Source of the DNA: Pelagimonas sp.
Lineage (GTDB): Bacteria > Pseudomonadota > Alphaproteobacteria > Rhodobacterales > Rhodobacteraceae
Reading direction: 5' to 3'
Assembly (NCBI GenBank): GCA_025210455.1
Contig: JAOARQ010000046.1
Coordinates: 1 to 64,000 of the forward strand
DNA: 64,000 bases
Below the pieces are notes generated by a model, which did not search any database, was not told where the DNA came from, and saw only the letters and a program-made list of their open reading frames with translations. The translations under genes and the position numbers were made by a program. Below are positions 51,587 to 61,529 of this stretch, in pieces. The number at the start of each line of letters is the position of its first letter. The stretch's first letter is position 1.

Positions 51587-52636
51587 TTATTCGGCAGCGA
51601 CCAGCGCTGTACTGCCCTGGCCGCGCAGCAGCAGGTTGGTGGCATAGGCGCCCAGACCCATAGCAGCCAGCGCCAGCAGTGCCGCAGTGGAGAGCATCGG
51701 AATTCCCGCAAGCCCGGCCCCGATGGTGCAGCCCCCGGCCAGCACACCGCCCACACCCATTAGCGCGCCACCGCTGACATAGCGGCCGGTTTCGCGCGGT
51801 GAGGAAAAGCTCTGCCAGTGCAGACGCCGCGCCAGTAGGGCTGAGACAAAGCTGCCCAGCAACACGCCGCCAACCAGCCCCACGCCAAACCCCGCCGGGA
51901 TCGAACTGGATGCAATGGCCCAGAACAGGCTATCGGCCCAGGGCTGCGTGAATGACAGGCTTTGCAGGGCGACCGGGTCAAAATCATCATAAAGCACAAA
52001 TCCGGTGCCGACCCATCCCAGCGGGACCAGCGCCCCGATCAGCGCGGCGCCTAACAGGGGCAGGGCGCGATTGCCTGAGCGCAGTGCCAGCGCGATCAGC
52101 AGGGCGCTGATCAACGCGCTCCAGAACAGGGCACCGCCGGGCAGGCTGCCAAGCGAGGCGAGCGCGCCAAGATCAACGGTCCAACCAGTTACCGCTACCC
52201 GCACCGGGGCAAGGACGCCTTTCAAGGTGGCATGGGCAATCACAGCGAAGATCAGCAGCACCAGTGCAGCCCGCAGGTTGCCGGTGGCAGATAAGACCGT
52301 CAGCCGCGATGCGCAGCCACGTGTCAGCACCATGCCAGCGCCAAACAGCACGCCCCCCAGCAAGAGGCCGGCCAGCGGCAGCTCAGAGGTCAGCAGACGA
52401 TGCTCATCAAAGCTGATCAGATCATAGCCCACCGCAGCCTGTGTGCCCAGCAGTGCCACGGCCAGTGCCATCATCCAGATTCCGGCGGCCTGCCTGCGGT
52501 CTTCGCCGACAATGGCACGGCGGAAACAGAACTTTGTACGCTCGGCCAGAAAGCCAAAGGCGACGCCCAATCCAAGGGCAAAAAACACAGCCACCTGTGG
52601 CGCTGTGAGGGTTTCAAATCCGAGATCTTCAAACAT
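51587..52636 (-). CDS. YeeE/YedE-family sulfur-compound transporter (TsuA-like)
   Basis: 349 residues from ATG 52636 with about nine to ten membrane helices. The conserved cysteines of thiosulfate transporters occur in VLTRGCASRLTVLSATGNLRAA (about residue 105) and GVLAGGCTIGAGLAGIPMLSTAALL (about residue 305). These thiol positions pass thiosulfate through the membrane in TsuA. Two fused YeeE halves make the full length. No tusA-like or sulfurtransferase gene is adjacent in this window. Thiosulfate or related sulfur uptake is the most likely role, from family. Confidence 0.87.
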   Translation of the reverse strand: MFEDLGFETLTAPQVAVFFALGLGVAFGFLAERTKFCFRRAIVGEDRRQAAGIWMMALAVALLGTQAAVGYDLISFDEHRLLTSELPLAGLLLGGVLFGAGMVLTRGCASRLTVLSATGNLRAALVLLIFAVIAHATLKGVLAPVRVAVTGWTVDLGALASLGSLPGGALFWSALISALLIALALRSGNRALPLLGAALIGALVPLGWVGTGFVLYDDFDPVALQSLSFTQPWADSLFWAIASSSIPAGFGVGLVGGVLLGSFVSALLARRLHWQSFSSPRETGRYVSGGALMGVGGVLAGGCTIGAGLAGIPMLSTAALLALAAMGLGAYATNLLLRGQGSTALVAAE

Positions 52637-52964
52637 GATGGCCTCTGATGTTTTGGAATTTCCTTCCAAATGACGGGGAATTTTGCGGCAATCAAGTATG
52701 CGAATATGTTGGGATCTGGATGTGTGCGGGAAAATATTTCACCTCACTTTGTGAGGGCAGCATATTTTTCACCGTGGCGGGGTATTTCTGGACCCATGCT
52801 CTGCATCTGGCGGGTCACCCCCGAAGACAGACTTATTCACTGTCCCGGCTGGGCAGGGTGGTTTTAGCTTTTGCCCACGCCCGGAACGGAGATTTCGATT
52901 CGATCCGCAAATAAAACGGCGCCCTTCCCGGAAGAGCGCCGCAGATGTTTCTGTAAGGGGGCGA
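52637..52964. other. Intergenic region with no gene seen, between YeeE and the peptide ABC operon
   Basis: About 328 bases. It holds the YeeE promoter (rightmost part reads AT-rich near 52640-52800) and the terminator of the ABC operon at 52917-52941. Small open frames have no family or ribosome site that I can support. Confidence 0.5.
52917..52941 (-). terminator. Intrinsic terminator of the peptide ABC operon
   Basis: On the minus strand CGGCGCTC pairs with GGGCGCCG (one wobble) around TTCCGGGAA, followed by TTTTATTT. Confidence 0.85.
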
Positions 52965-53933
52965 TCAGCGACCGCGAATACGCGGATCCAGCGCATCGCG
53001 CAGCCCGTCACCCAGGAAGTTCACCGACAGCACCGTCAGCGAAATTGCGATTCCGGGCAGCATGACCCGCTCTGGGAACCGCTCCATGCGGACAACCGCA
53101 TCAGCCAGCATCTTGCCCCATGTCGGGAAGTCTGACGGGAAGCCAACCCCGAGGAAGGACAGCGCCGATTCCGTAATGATCGCCGTGGCCAGACCCAGCG
53201 CCGCCGACACCATGATCGGGGACAGCACGTTGGGCAGCATGTGCCGCCGGATGATCTTGAAGGGTGAGGTGCCGATGGAATGGGCAGCCAGAACGAACTC
53301 GCGTTCTTTGATCGCCAGTACATCGCCACGCACAATCCGCGCAGTGGGCATCCAGGATGTGATGGCCACGATGGTGACGATCAGGATGAACATCCCACCT
53401 TCAGGCCCGAAACTGGCGCGCAGGGGCTGGCGGAACAGGGTTACAGCCACCAGCAGCAACGGCAGAATGGGCAGAGACAGAAACAGATCGGTCAGACGCA
53501 TCAGCGGCCCGTCCAGTTTCTTGAAATAGCCCGCCGCCACGCCAACGGCGGTGCCGATGATCAGCGACAGCAGCATGGCGGCCCAGCCCACCGCCATCGA
53601 GGCACGGCCACCGGCCAGCATCTGCGCCAGATGATCCCGGCCCAACTGGTCAGACCCCAGCGGCTTGGCCCAGGAGACCTTGGCGCTGCTGTCCCAGATC
53701 GCGGTATAGATCGGGCGCATGTCTTTGCCGCGAATATCCAGCTTTTGTGGATCAACCGTCCAGATATAGGGGCCGATCAGCACCGCAAGGGTGATGAAGA
53801 TCAGAAAGCCAAGACCGAACATCGCGCCTTTGTGTTTGCGTAGCTGATCCCAGATATCGCGCCCACGCGACCGTGGCGGCTTGGAGGGCTCTTTGTCTTG
53901 CAGAGCTTCGATAGGAGCAACGGTCTCAGTCAT
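52965..53933 (-). CDS. Peptide ABC transporter permease (DppC/OppC type)
   Basis: 322 residues from ATG 53933 with six membrane helices. The N-terminal region carries LRKHKGAMFGLGFLIFITLAVLIGPYIW and HLGTDQLGRD-like LGSDQLGRDHLAQML, the OppC/DppC marks. The inner-membrane dipeptide/oligopeptide channel motif is EFVLAAHSIGTSPFKIIRRHMLPN (the EAA loop contacting the ATPase). It overlaps the preceding permease gene by eight bases. Together with the binding protein and the divergent fused ATPase it forms one importer. Confidence 0.92.
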   Translation of the reverse strand: MTETVAPIEALQDKEPSKPPRSRGRDIWDQLRKHKGAMFGLGFLIFITLAVLIGPYIWTVDPQKLDIRGKDMRPIYTAIWDSSAKVSWAKPLGSDQLGRDHLAQMLAGGRASMAVGWAAMLLSLIIGTAVGVAAGYFKKLDGPLMRLTDLFLSLPILPLLLVAVTLFRQPLRASFGPEGGMFILIVTIVAITSWMPTARIVRGDVLAIKEREFVLAAHSIGTSPFKIIRRHMLPNVLSPIMVSAALGLATAIITESALSFLGVGFPSDFPTWGKMLADAVVRMERFPERVMLPGIAISLTVLSVNFLGDGLRDALDPRIRGR

Positions 53934-54933
53934 AGCGGATCCTCGGATCAAGCAGGCCATAGAGCACATCTGCGATCAGGTTGAACAGCACGATCAGCAC
54001 GGCAAAGATAAAGGTCAGGGTCATGACCATCGGCAGGTCATTGGCAAACAGCGCTGTGATCAGAAGCTGCCCGATCCCGTTCACCTTAAAGACGTTTTCA
54101 GTGATGATCGCGCCGCCAAAGATCGACGGAATGCCAAGGGCAATCACAGTCACAACCGGGATCATCGAATTGCGCAGCACGTGCTGCATCACAGTGACCG
54201 ATTCAGACAGGCCTTTGGCTCGCGCGGTGCGCACATAGTCTTGCCCCAGATTGTCCAGCATCGAGGCGCGCATGTAACGCGACAGCTGGGCGGTGATCTG
54301 CAGGGCCAGAACCATGACCGGCATGATCATCTGTTGCAGCTGTACTTTGAACGAGGCCCAGTCATTCACGACAAGTGTGGTGTCATAGATCGACGGGAAC
54401 CATCCCAGCTGGACCGAAAAGATCACGATCAGCAGCGGGCCAGTAAAGAACGGCGGGATCGAAAAGCCGATCATGGTGATGAATGTGCCCGCCTGATCAA
54501 AGACCGAATACTGGCGATAAGCCGAATAGATCCCCACGGGAATGGCGATCAGAATGGCCACAACATAGGCCACACCCACAACCCAAAGGGTCTGGGGGAT
54601 ACGTTGAATGATGATATCCATCACCGGTGAACGTGTCTGCCATGAGATGACACGTTGTTTGCCTTCGGACAGGCCGGTTCCAAAGATATGGTCGATCAGA
54701 ACTTGCGGTTCGATCCAGAACACCTGGACCAGCCATTTCCAATATTGGACGAGGGGGGGCTGCCCCACACCCAGCGCTTCGCGCATCTTCTGTTTCACTT
54801 CCGGCGGAACCGTCAGTGGCACCTGTGCCATCGGATCACCGGGGGCCAGTTGCAGTAACATAAAGATGACGAAACTGATGAACAGAAGCGTCGGGATTGC
54901 AAGGATCAGACGTCGCGTGGCGAAAGTTAACAT
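53926..54933 (-). CDS. Peptide ABC transporter permease (DppB/OppB type)
   Basis: 335 residues from ATG 54933, where LTFATRRLILAIPTLLFISFVIFMLLQLAPGDP opens the family sequence; the frame upstream is not family-like. Six membrane helices; the EAA loop is DYVRTARAKGLSESVTVMQHVLRNSMIPVVT. It pairs with the next permease as the translocation channel for peptides. The periplasmic loop after helix 1 (about residues 40-110) is typical of DppB-like proteins. Confidence 0.92.
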   Translation of the reverse strand: MLTFATRRLILAIPTLLFISFVIFMLLQLAPGDPMAQVPLTVPPEVKQKMREALGVGQPPLVQYWKWLVQVFWIEPQVLIDHIFGTGLSEGKQRVISWQTRSPVMDIIIQRIPQTLWVVGVAYVVAILIAIPVGIYSAYRQYSVFDQAGTFITMIGFSIPPFFTGPLLIVIFSVQLGWFPSIYDTTLVVNDWASFKVQLQQMIMPVMVLALQITAQLSRYMRASMLDNLGQDYVRTARAKGLSESVTVMQHVLRNSMIPVVTVIALGIPSIFGGAIITENVFKVNGIGQLLITALFANDLPMVMTLTFIFAVLIVLFNLIADVLYGLLDPRIRYD

Positions 54934-55043
54934 TTGGCGCCTCGGGTCATGAGTTTCGTTATTATCGTTGAAAGCGCAAGGGATGCGCGCGGCACCCCTT
55001 ACTATCAGAAAGGCCAGAGGAAAAGTCCCTCTGGCCAATTCAA

Positions 55044-56741
55044 TTACTTGATGCGGTGCCAGTCAGCGACGTTCCACAGCTCGGAGTCCCAGACGTTCAG
55101 CTTAACGCCGCCCAGGGTGTTCGAGTGACCGGACAGACGACCACGGTGAACCAGCGGGATCATCATGCCTTCGTCAAAGGCCATCTGGCTCAGGCTTTGT
55201 GCCAGCTCGGCGCGCTTGGCCATGTCAGCGGTCTGAGACAGCTCGGCGTGGATCGCGTCAAACTCTTCCGAGCAGAAGCGCGAGATGTTTTCACCCTGCC
55301 AGTCAGAGGCCGGGCTAGGTGCCTTGTCGCACAGACCGTTGCCCAGATAGGCCTGCGGGTCGGTGCCGTTGAAGGTGTTAGCGTACATTTCAACGTCGGC
55401 ATAGAACTTCTGGAAGGTGTCAGGCGAACCCGCATCCCCACCAAAGAACACGGAACCGTCGATGTTGCGCAGTTCGGTCTGAATGCCGATCAGGCTCCAC
55501 CACTCTTTGATGATTGCCTGGAAATCCTGACGCACAGCGTTGGTCGAGGTCTGGTACAGGATCGAGAGCGGCACACCGTCTTTTTCGCGTACGCCGTCGC
55601 CATCGGTGTCAACGATGCCAGCATCGTCCAGCAGCTTGTTCGCGCCGTCGATATCCTGAACGTCACAGCCATCTACGGTGATCGCATAGGCGGCAGGTGC
55701 AGGCACCCACGAGCACGATACGTTACCGGCTTTGCCATAGCCCACTTCAACCAGAAGCGAACGATCCAGCGCCATCGACATGGCTTTGTAAACTGCCGGG
55801 TCACCCAGGAACGGGTGCGGACGGATCACCGAACGTTCATCCGGGCCAAGCGCCGGATCAGGGTTGGTGTTGTTCAGCATGATGCGTTCCAGCAGCGGGC
55901 CAAAGCCTGCAACCGCAACGCCTTTGCCGCCTTTTTCCATCTCTGCGATGACGTCGGGCGCCAGCTGCAGGTTCCACGCATAGTCAAATTCGCCGGTTTC
56001 CATAACCGCACGACCTGCCGCCGCTGCATCGCCGCCACCTTTGAAGGTCACTTTGGCAAATGCGGGCTTGGAAGCATCACGGTAGTTCTGGTTGGCCGAC
56101 ATGGTGATCACGTCGTTCGGCTTGAATTCGTCAACCACAAACGGGCCGGTGCCGATGGGGTTGAAGTTCTGCTCGGTGCAGGTCGATGCCGCTTCGCCAA
56201 GGCAGCTTTCGAACTGTGCCTTTTGCAGGATCGGGCTTTCACCGCCAACGAAGGGGCCGTAAGGATTCGGGGTCGGGTTTTCAAAATTCACGACGACGGT
56301 CATGTCGTCGGGGGTTTCGACCGAAGAAATACCCTCGAATTTGGTCAGCTGTGCACAGCCGCCAGCAGGGTGGGTACAGTATTCATAGGTGAATTTAACG
56401 TCAGCCGAGGTGAACGGCGTGCCATCAGACCAGGTGATTCCCGGTTTGATTTTCCAGGTGATCTGCTTGAGGTCTTCGCTCACGCCACCGTTTGCGGTGG
56501 TCGGAACTTCTTCAACCAGCCACGGAACCATCTCACCCTTTTCGTTATAGCGGGCCAGGGGTTCGATGATCATCGAAGCTGATTCGACGTCCTTTGTGCC
56601 GCCCGACAGGAACGGGTTCAGGGTCGATGGGGCCTGCCAATAGATGATTCGAACTTCACCGTCCGCGCCGCGTTCCGCGAACGCTGCCGGGGCCAGGGCA
56701 AATGCTGCCGCTGCCCCAAGCATAAGGGTCTTGAGCTTCAT
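55044..56741 (-). CDS. Peptide ABC transporter substrate-binding protein (SBP family 5)
   Basis: 565 residues from ATG 56741. Signal peptide MKLKTLMLGAAAAFALAPAAFA. The mature protein shows the family 5 pattern: IIYWQAPSTLNPFLSGG near the start, DLKQITWKIKPGITWSDGTPFTSADVKFTYEYC (about residues 85-117) and SMALDRSLLVEVGYGKAGNVSCSWVPAP. It includes several cysteines and a DTDGDGVREKDG segment (about residues 370-381), which looks like a calcium-binding EF-hand-type loop. It is the first gene of the minus-strand operon, followed by the two permeases; the divergent operon supplies the ATPase. A peptide or N-acylated amino acid is the likely ligand, from neighbours. Confidence 0.92.
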   Translation of the reverse strand: MKLKTLMLGAAAAFALAPAAFAERGADGEVRIIYWQAPSTLNPFLSGGTKDVESASMIIEPLARYNEKGEMVPWLVEEVPTTANGGVSEDLKQITWKIKPGITWSDGTPFTSADVKFTYEYCTHPAGGCAQLTKFEGISSVETPDDMTVVVNFENPTPNPYGPFVGGESPILQKAQFESCLGEAASTCTEQNFNPIGTGPFVVDEFKPNDVITMSANQNYRDASKPAFAKVTFKGGGDAAAAGRAVMETGEFDYAWNLQLAPDVIAEMEKGGKGVAVAGFGPLLERIMLNNTNPDPALGPDERSVIRPHPFLGDPAVYKAMSMALDRSLLVEVGYGKAGNVSCSWVPAPAAYAITVDGCDVQDIDGANKLLDDAGIVDTDGDGVREKDGVPLSILYQTSTNAVRQDFQAIIKEWWSLIGIQTELRNIDGSVFFGGDAGSPDTFQKFYADVEMYANTFNGTDPQAYLGNGLCDKAPSPASDWQGENISRFCSEEFDAIHAELSQTADMAKRAELAQSLSQMAFDEGMMIPLVHRGRLSGHSNTLGGVKLNVWDSELWNVADWHRIK

Positions 56742-56971
56742 GACTCTCTCCATGTTGGTGGGGCGTGTTTCAACACCCCTTTCTACCTATAGGTGAAGTT
56801 GGCTAACCCACAACAATCATTGGTCTGGGCGTGCTCTTCACTCTGCTGTTATCGAAAACAGAATAGGGGGAAAATGCAAGGCTTGGCTTTGCGAAACCTG
56901 ACGGCAGGTCTTTACACTTGGGGCGCGCTGACACTAGCTTTGGGCCTGATCGACGGACTTGGAGCGCTTGC

Positions 56972-58804
56972 ATGCTTGATACGACACCTGCTGGGCCGAT
57001 TGCTAAAATTGAACAGCTTCGCGTGGAATTCCAGACAAAAGACGGCCCTGTCGTCGGTGTCGAGGATGTGTCTTTTGACATTGGGCCGGGCGAAACGGTC
57101 TGTGTTGTGGGCGAATCGGGATCGGGAAAATCCGTTTCATCTCTGTCGCTTATGCGCCTGATCGAATACGGTGGCGGTGAAATTGCCGGTGGTCGTCTGA
57201 TGTTTGATCGTCGCGAAGGTGATGAAATTGATCTGGCCAAAACCGATCAAAGCCTGATGCGTACCATCCGCGGTAATGAGATCGGCATGATCTTTCAGGA
57301 ACCGATGACCGCGCTGAATCCGGTGTTTACCGTGGGCCGCCAGCTGACCGAAGGATTGCGCGTTCACCGCGGCATGTCCAAGGCCGAAGCAACGGAAGAA
57401 GCTCTGAAACTGCTGCGCGAAGTGCGTATCCCGGAACCTGAGCGCCGGTTGAAACAATACCCGCATGAGCTTTCGGGTGGGATGCGGCAGCGTGTTGTGA
57501 TCGCCATGGCGCTGGCCTGCAAACCCCGCCTGCTGATCGCGGATGAGCCTACCACGGCACTGGATGTGACCATTCAGGCGGAAATTCTGGCCCTGATGGA
57601 TCGTCTCAAGCGTGAAACCGGCACAGCGGTGATGTTTATCACCCACGACATGGCCGTGGTAGCGCAGATGGCGGACCGCGTGGTGGTCATGTTCCGTGGC
57701 AATAAAGTTGAAGAAGGCCCAGTGGCCGAGATCTTTGAAAACCCGAAACATCCTTACACTCAGGCGCTGCTGGCAGCGGTGCCAAAGCTGGGGGAAATGA
57801 ACGGGAAAGACCTGCCCGAACCGATGAAGCTGGTGGGACGCGAAGATCATCCGACAGAGCCGATCAAAGGATCAGAAGAGGTGCTGCTGGAGGTCGAAGG
57901 GCTGACCACGCGCTTCCCGGTGAAAGGCGGCTTTTTCCGCCGCACCGTGGCGAATGTTCATGCGGTCGAAGATGTGTCTTTCACGCTGAACAAGGGCCAA
58001 ACCCTGAGCCTTGTTGGCGAATCCGGCTGCGGTAAGTCTTCGGCCGGGCGTTCGATTTTGCGGCTGGTCGAGCCCATGAAGGGCAAGATCATGCTGGATG
58101 GTAAAGACGTTATGGGGCTGTCGCAGTCGCAGCTGCGTGACGAACGCCGCGAAATGCAGATGATTTTCCAGGATCCCTTTGCCTCGCTGAACCCGCAACT
58201 GCCTTTGGCGGATCAGGTGGCCGAGCCACTGCACAATTACAATGTGGCCAGCGGATCCGAAATCATGGACCGCGTTGCGGGCCTGTTTGACCGGGTAGAG
58301 CTGCCACGCAGCTTCATGCGCCGCTTCCCGCATGAATTGTCAGGGGGGCAGCGTCAGCGTATCGCCATTGCCCGCGCCCTTGCGTTGAACCCCAAGCTGA
58401 TTGTCGCGGATGAAGCGGTTTCGGCGCTGGATGTGTCGGTGCAGGCGCAGGTGGTGAATCTGATGATGGAGCTGCAGGCAGAGCTGGGTCTGGGCTACCT
58501 GTTTATCAGCCATGATATGGCGGTGGTCGAACGGGTCAGCCACCATGTGGGTGTGATGTATCTGGGGCGGATCGTAGAGATTGGCCCGCGCCGGGCGGTG
58601 TTTGAAAACCCACAGCACCCCTACACTCAGGCATTGATGAAGGCTGTGCCGATTGCGGACCCGCGCCAGCGAAAGTTGGAAAAAGATCTGAATTTCAAAC
58701 CGATTCCATCGCCGATTCATCCGGTCGGCTATGAACCCGGCGTGTCGCAATACAAAGAGGTCAGCCCGGGGCATAAGGTGCTGGTTTCAGAAAGTGGTTA
58801 TTGA
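56972..58804 (+). CDS. Fused dual-domain peptide ABC transporter ATPase (DppD-DppF)
   Basis: 610 residues, two complete ATPase domains. First domain: Walker A GESGSGKS (about residues 49-56), signature LSGGMRQRV, Walker [15 protein letters not shown]. Second domain: Walker [13 protein letters not shown] (about residues 350-361), signature [15 protein letters not shown], Walker [15 protein letters not shown]. Each domain ends in the peptide-transporter oligopeptide-type C-terminal segment ([16 protein letters not shown] and [15 protein letters not shown]). It powers the divergent permease pair. I use ATG 56972 with GGAG upstream. The 230-base divergent region must hold both promoters. Confidence 0.93.
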   Translation: MLDTTPAGPIAKIEQLRVEFQTKDGPVVGVEDVSFDIGPGETVCVVGESGSGKSVSSLSLMRLIEYGGGEIAGGRLMFDRREGDEIDLAKTDQSLMRTIRGNEIGMIFQEPMTALNPVFTVGRQLTEGLRVHRGMSKAEATEEALKLLREVRIPEPERRLKQYPHELSGGMRQRVVIAMALACKPRLLIADEPTTALDVTIQAEILALMDRLKRETGTAVMFITHDMAVVAQMADRVVVMFRGNKVEEGPVAEIFENPKHPYTQALLAAVPKLGEMNGKDLPEPMKLVGREDHPTEPIKGSEEVLLEVEGLTTRFPVKGGFFRRTVANVHAVEDVSFTLNKGQTLSLVGESGCGKSSAGRSILRLVEPMKGKIMLDGKDVMGLSQSQLRDERREMQMIFQDPFASLNPQLPLADQVAEPLHNYNVASGSEIMDRVAGLFDRVELPRSFMRRFPHELSGGQRQRIAIARALALNPKLIVADEAVSALDVSVQAQVVNLMMELQAELGLGYLFISHDMAVVERVSHHVGVMYLGRIVEIGPRRAVFENPQHPYTQALMKAVPIADPRQRKLEKDLNFKPIPSPIHPVGYEPGVSQYKEVSPGHKVLVSESGY

Positions 58805-58816
58805 TCTGATATCGGG

Positions 58817-58890
58817 CGGGAGGGGCCAGCCCCTCTGAGCCTTTGGCTCATTCACCCCGAGGTATTTTCGGACCAAAGAAAATGGAGCTT
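58817..58890. repeat. Intergenic hairpins plus a recurrent CCCCGAGGTATTTTC-type sequence
   Basis: AGGGGC-CA-GCCCCT and GAGCC-TTT-GGCTC form two small stems. They are followed by CACCCCGAGGTATTTTCGG and CCAAAGAAAATGG. I recall sequences like CCCCGAGGTATTTTT-x-CCAA in front of many Rhodobacterales genes; that memory is not checked here. It lies just upstream of the deacetylase start. Confidence 0.5.
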
Positions 58891-58893
58891 GCG

Positions 58894-60054
58894 ATGGCAG
58901 AGCGTTTGTCACCCAGAGCTATTCTGGAAAACCTGGTGGGATTTGACACGGTCAGCATGCGCCCGAATGCACCGCTGATTGATTGGGTTGAAAGCTATCT
59001 GGTGGGGCATGGCATCACGGTGTTCCGCCATGACAAGGTGGATGAACCGGGCAAGGTTGCGCTTTTTGCCCATGTGGGGCCGGCTATTGAAGGTGGCGTG
59101 ATTTTGTCGGGCCATACGGATGTGGTGCCGGTGACCGGGCAGGAATGGGATACGGATCCTTTTGTTCTGACAGAGAAAGATGGCCGGCTTTATGGGCGCG
59201 GGTCGACCGACATGAAGGGCTTTGATGCCCTGGCGATCTGGGCTTTGGTTGAGGCACAGCATCGTGGGGTGACCCGGCCTTTGCAGATCGCGCTGAGCTA
59301 TGATGAAGAGATTGGTTGCAAGGGGGCGATTGATCTGGTTGCGGCAATGGCGGATCTGCCAAAGGCCAGTGATGTGATCGTCGGTGAGCCAACCATGATG
59401 AAGGCTGTGACCGGTCATAAGGGCGGGCTTGCCTATGACGTGCATCTGCGCGGGTTTGAGATCCATTCCTCGTTGTTGCACCAGGGGGTCAGCGCGATCA
59501 TGTGGGGGGCCAAGCTGATCGACTGGGCCAATCAGGAAAACGCGCGACTGGAGGGGCAGCCACCAGCGGGCATGGCGGGGCTGTTTGATCCGCCCTATAC
59601 CAATATGCATGTGGGGCCGATCCGGGGCGGCACAGCCCATAACATCGCGGCGAAAGACTGTCGGTTCAAATTTGGTATTCGCGTGGTGCCGGGGGAAACA
59701 CTGGATCAGTGGCGCGCACGGTTGAAAGACAAAGTGGCTGAGCTGGAAGCCGGGATGCAGGCGATTCGCCCTGAATCCGGGATTGATCTGGTTGAGATCT
59801 TTGCGTTGCCGCCCTTTGCTCCGCAGGAAAACAACGGTGCTGAGGCGCTTGTGCGTCGGCTGACCGGGGACAACAGCGATAATTTTGTCAGCTACGCCAC
59901 CGAGGCCAGTCATTTCCAGACGGCGGGGTATCATGTGGTGGTCTGTGGGCCCGGCTCGATCGAGGTGGCGCATCAGCCCAACGAATACATCACCGTTGAT
60001 CAGCTGAACGAAGGTCAGGCCTTTATGGGGCGGCTGCTGGACGATCTTGCATGA
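58894..60054 (+). CDS. argE: ArgE-type acetylornithine deacetylase-like M20 peptidase
   Basis: 386 residues. Metal-binding M20 motifs: LSGHTDVVPVTGQEWDTDPF (about residues 69-88), YGRGSTDMKGF (about residues 99-109), SYDEEIGCKGA (about residues 131-141) and the terminal EASHFQTAGYHVVVCGPGSIEVAHQPNEYI. The family hydrolyses N-acetyl-ornithine or other N-acyl amino acids. I use ATG 58894 with GGAG 6 bases upstream; the ATG at 58882 is also in frame. Placement in a peptide uptake and breakdown cluster suggests a catabolic role instead of, or beside, arginine synthesis. It overlaps the oxidoreductase start by four bases. Confidence 0.88.
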   Translation: MAERLSPRAILENLVGFDTVSMRPNAPLIDWVESYLVGHGITVFRHDKVDEPGKVALFAHVGPAIEGGVILSGHTDVVPVTGQEWDTDPFVLTEKDGRLYGRGSTDMKGFDALAIWALVEAQHRGVTRPLQIALSYDEEIGCKGAIDLVAAMADLPKASDVIVGEPTMMKAVTGHKGGLAYDVHLRGFEIHSSLLHQGVSAIMWGAKLIDWANQENARLEGQPPAGMAGLFDPPYTNMHVGPIRGGTAHNIAAKDCRFKFGIRVVPGETLDQWRARLKDKVAELEAGMQAIRPESGIDLVEIFALPPFAPQENNGAEALVRRLTGDNSDNFVSYATEASHFQTAGYHVVVCGPGSIEVAHQPNEYITVDQLNEGQAFMGRLLDDLA

Positions 60055-61394
60055 GCTTTCCGATGTCGCACCGCACTCCGGTGCGCTTTTCAGATCCTCT
60101 GCCCGAGGCGGTGGATCTGGTGGTTATTGGCGGCGGCGTGATTGGTGTGAGTACCGCGCTTTTTGCCAGTCGGTGCGGCCTGAAGGTGGCGCTGATCGAA
60201 AAGGGTCGCATTGCCGGTGAACAATCCAGTCGTAACTGGGGCTGGGTGCGGGTACAGGGCCGGGATTTGGCAGAGGTGCCTGTCGCACTTGAGGCGCAGC
60301 AGCTTTGGCAGGCGCTTGAGACTGAGTGTCACGGGCGGTTGGGCCTGCGTCAGGCCGGGGTGACCTATCTGGCGAAAAATCAGGACGATCTGGCCCGGTA
60401 TGAGGCTTGGCTGACCGGCGCAAGGCCCCTTGGGGTGTCGTCGCATCTGCTGGATGCCCAGAGCACGCGTGAGATGATGGGCAAGGCCAGTCGCAGCTGG
60501 ACAGGGGGGCTGCACACCCCCACGGATATGCGGGCGGAACCCTGGCAGGCGGTGCCTGAACTGGCATCTCTGGCACGGGCGGGCGGTGTGATCCTGCGGG
60601 AAGACTGCGCGGTTCAGGGGCTGGATTTGCAGACCGGGCAGGTGTGCGGGGTCTTTACCGCGCAGGGGGATATCAAAACCGAACAGGTGGTGCTGGCTGG
60701 TGGGGCCTGGTCTTCGCTGTTTTTGCAGCGCCATGGTCTGGCCTTGCCACAGTTGTCGGTGCGGTCACATGTTGTGGCAACAACGCCGGTGCCCGAAGTG
60801 GTGGCGCCGTCGGCATCGGATGATCAGATCGCCTTTCGCAGGCGCGAAGACGGCGGCTATACGCTGGCGCCTTCTACGGATTCGGAACTTTTTGTCGGCC
60901 CCAGCGCTTTGCGCCATGCTTTGCGCTATCTTCCGGTGGCGCGGCAGGGGGCGTTTCATGTGGCTTATCGGCGGCCCGGGCCTAAGACTTGGCCGGATGG
61001 GCTGTTCACCCCGCGCCGGTGGGCCATGGCGGGTCCAAGCCCGTTTGACACCATGCCTGTTCTGAACCCGACGCCAGATTCGAAGGTAATTGATACTTTG
61101 ATCCGCGACTTTCGCAGGCTCTACCCTGAGGCGCGCGATGCGCAGGTCAAAGCGGCCTGGACGGGGATGATAGATACGCTGCCCGATGTCGTGCCTGTGG
61201 TGGATCATGTGGCAGACGTGCCGGGCCTGATCGTGGCCACTGGAATGAGCGGCCACGGATTTGGGATTGGCCCGGCTTTTGGTCGGATCCTTGCGGATTT
61301 GGCGGTGGGGGCCCAATCGGGCCATGACATGAGCCGTTTTCGCTGGGCTCGCTTTTCAGATGGGTCGCGGCTGGTGCCACCGGCCGAGGTTTGA
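60051..61394 (+). CDS. FAD-dependent amino-acid oxidoreductase (DadA/DAO family)
   Basis: 447 residues. FAD dinucleotide motif VDLVVIGGGVIGVSTALFASRCGLKVALIEKG (about residues 20-51), followed by SSRNWGWVRVQGRD, a feature of the DAO family. The C-terminal signature VATGMSGHGFGIGPAFGRILADL (about residues 393-415) binds the flavin. It overlaps the upstream ArgE-like gene by four bases (ATGA), so products are made together. It would oxidise a free amino acid, likely one released by the deacetylase or amidohydrolase. D- or N-methyl-amino acid specificity cannot be read. Confidence 0.87.
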   Translation: MSFPMSHRTPVRFSDPLPEAVDLVVIGGGVIGVSTALFASRCGLKVALIEKGRIAGEQSSRNWGWVRVQGRDLAEVPVALEAQQLWQALETECHGRLGLRQAGVTYLAKNQDDLARYEAWLTGARPLGVSSHLLDAQSTREMMGKASRSWTGGLHTPTDMRAEPWQAVPELASLARAGGVILREDCAVQGLDLQTGQVCGVFTAQGDIKTEQVVLAGGAWSSLFLQRHGLALPQLSVRSHVVATTPVPEVVAPSASDDQIAFRRREDGGYTLAPSTDSELFVGPSALRHALRYLPVARQGAFHVAYRRPGPKTWPDGLFTPRRWAMAGPSPFDTMPVLNPTPDSKVIDTLIRDFRRLYPEARDAQVKAAWTGMIDTLPDVVPVVDHVADVPGLIVATGMSGHGFGIGPAFGRILADLAVGAQSGHDMSRFRWARFSDGSRLVPPAEV

Positions 61395-61529
61395 GACTGT
61401 CTCAAATCTATGGGGTGTTCACCCTTCGTCGGGCTTGCGGTTGGCGATGTCAGCGCTATCTTGCCCCAATGCGCCGCAGATCGCGGCAAAGACCGATTGA
61501 CGCGCGACCCCGCGCGAGAGGAGACACAG

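Noticed and set aside
55056..56582. 508-residue open frame opposite the peptide-binding protein
   Set aside because: Shadow of the GC-rich real gene; no family, no ribosome site, arginine- and valine-rich composition.
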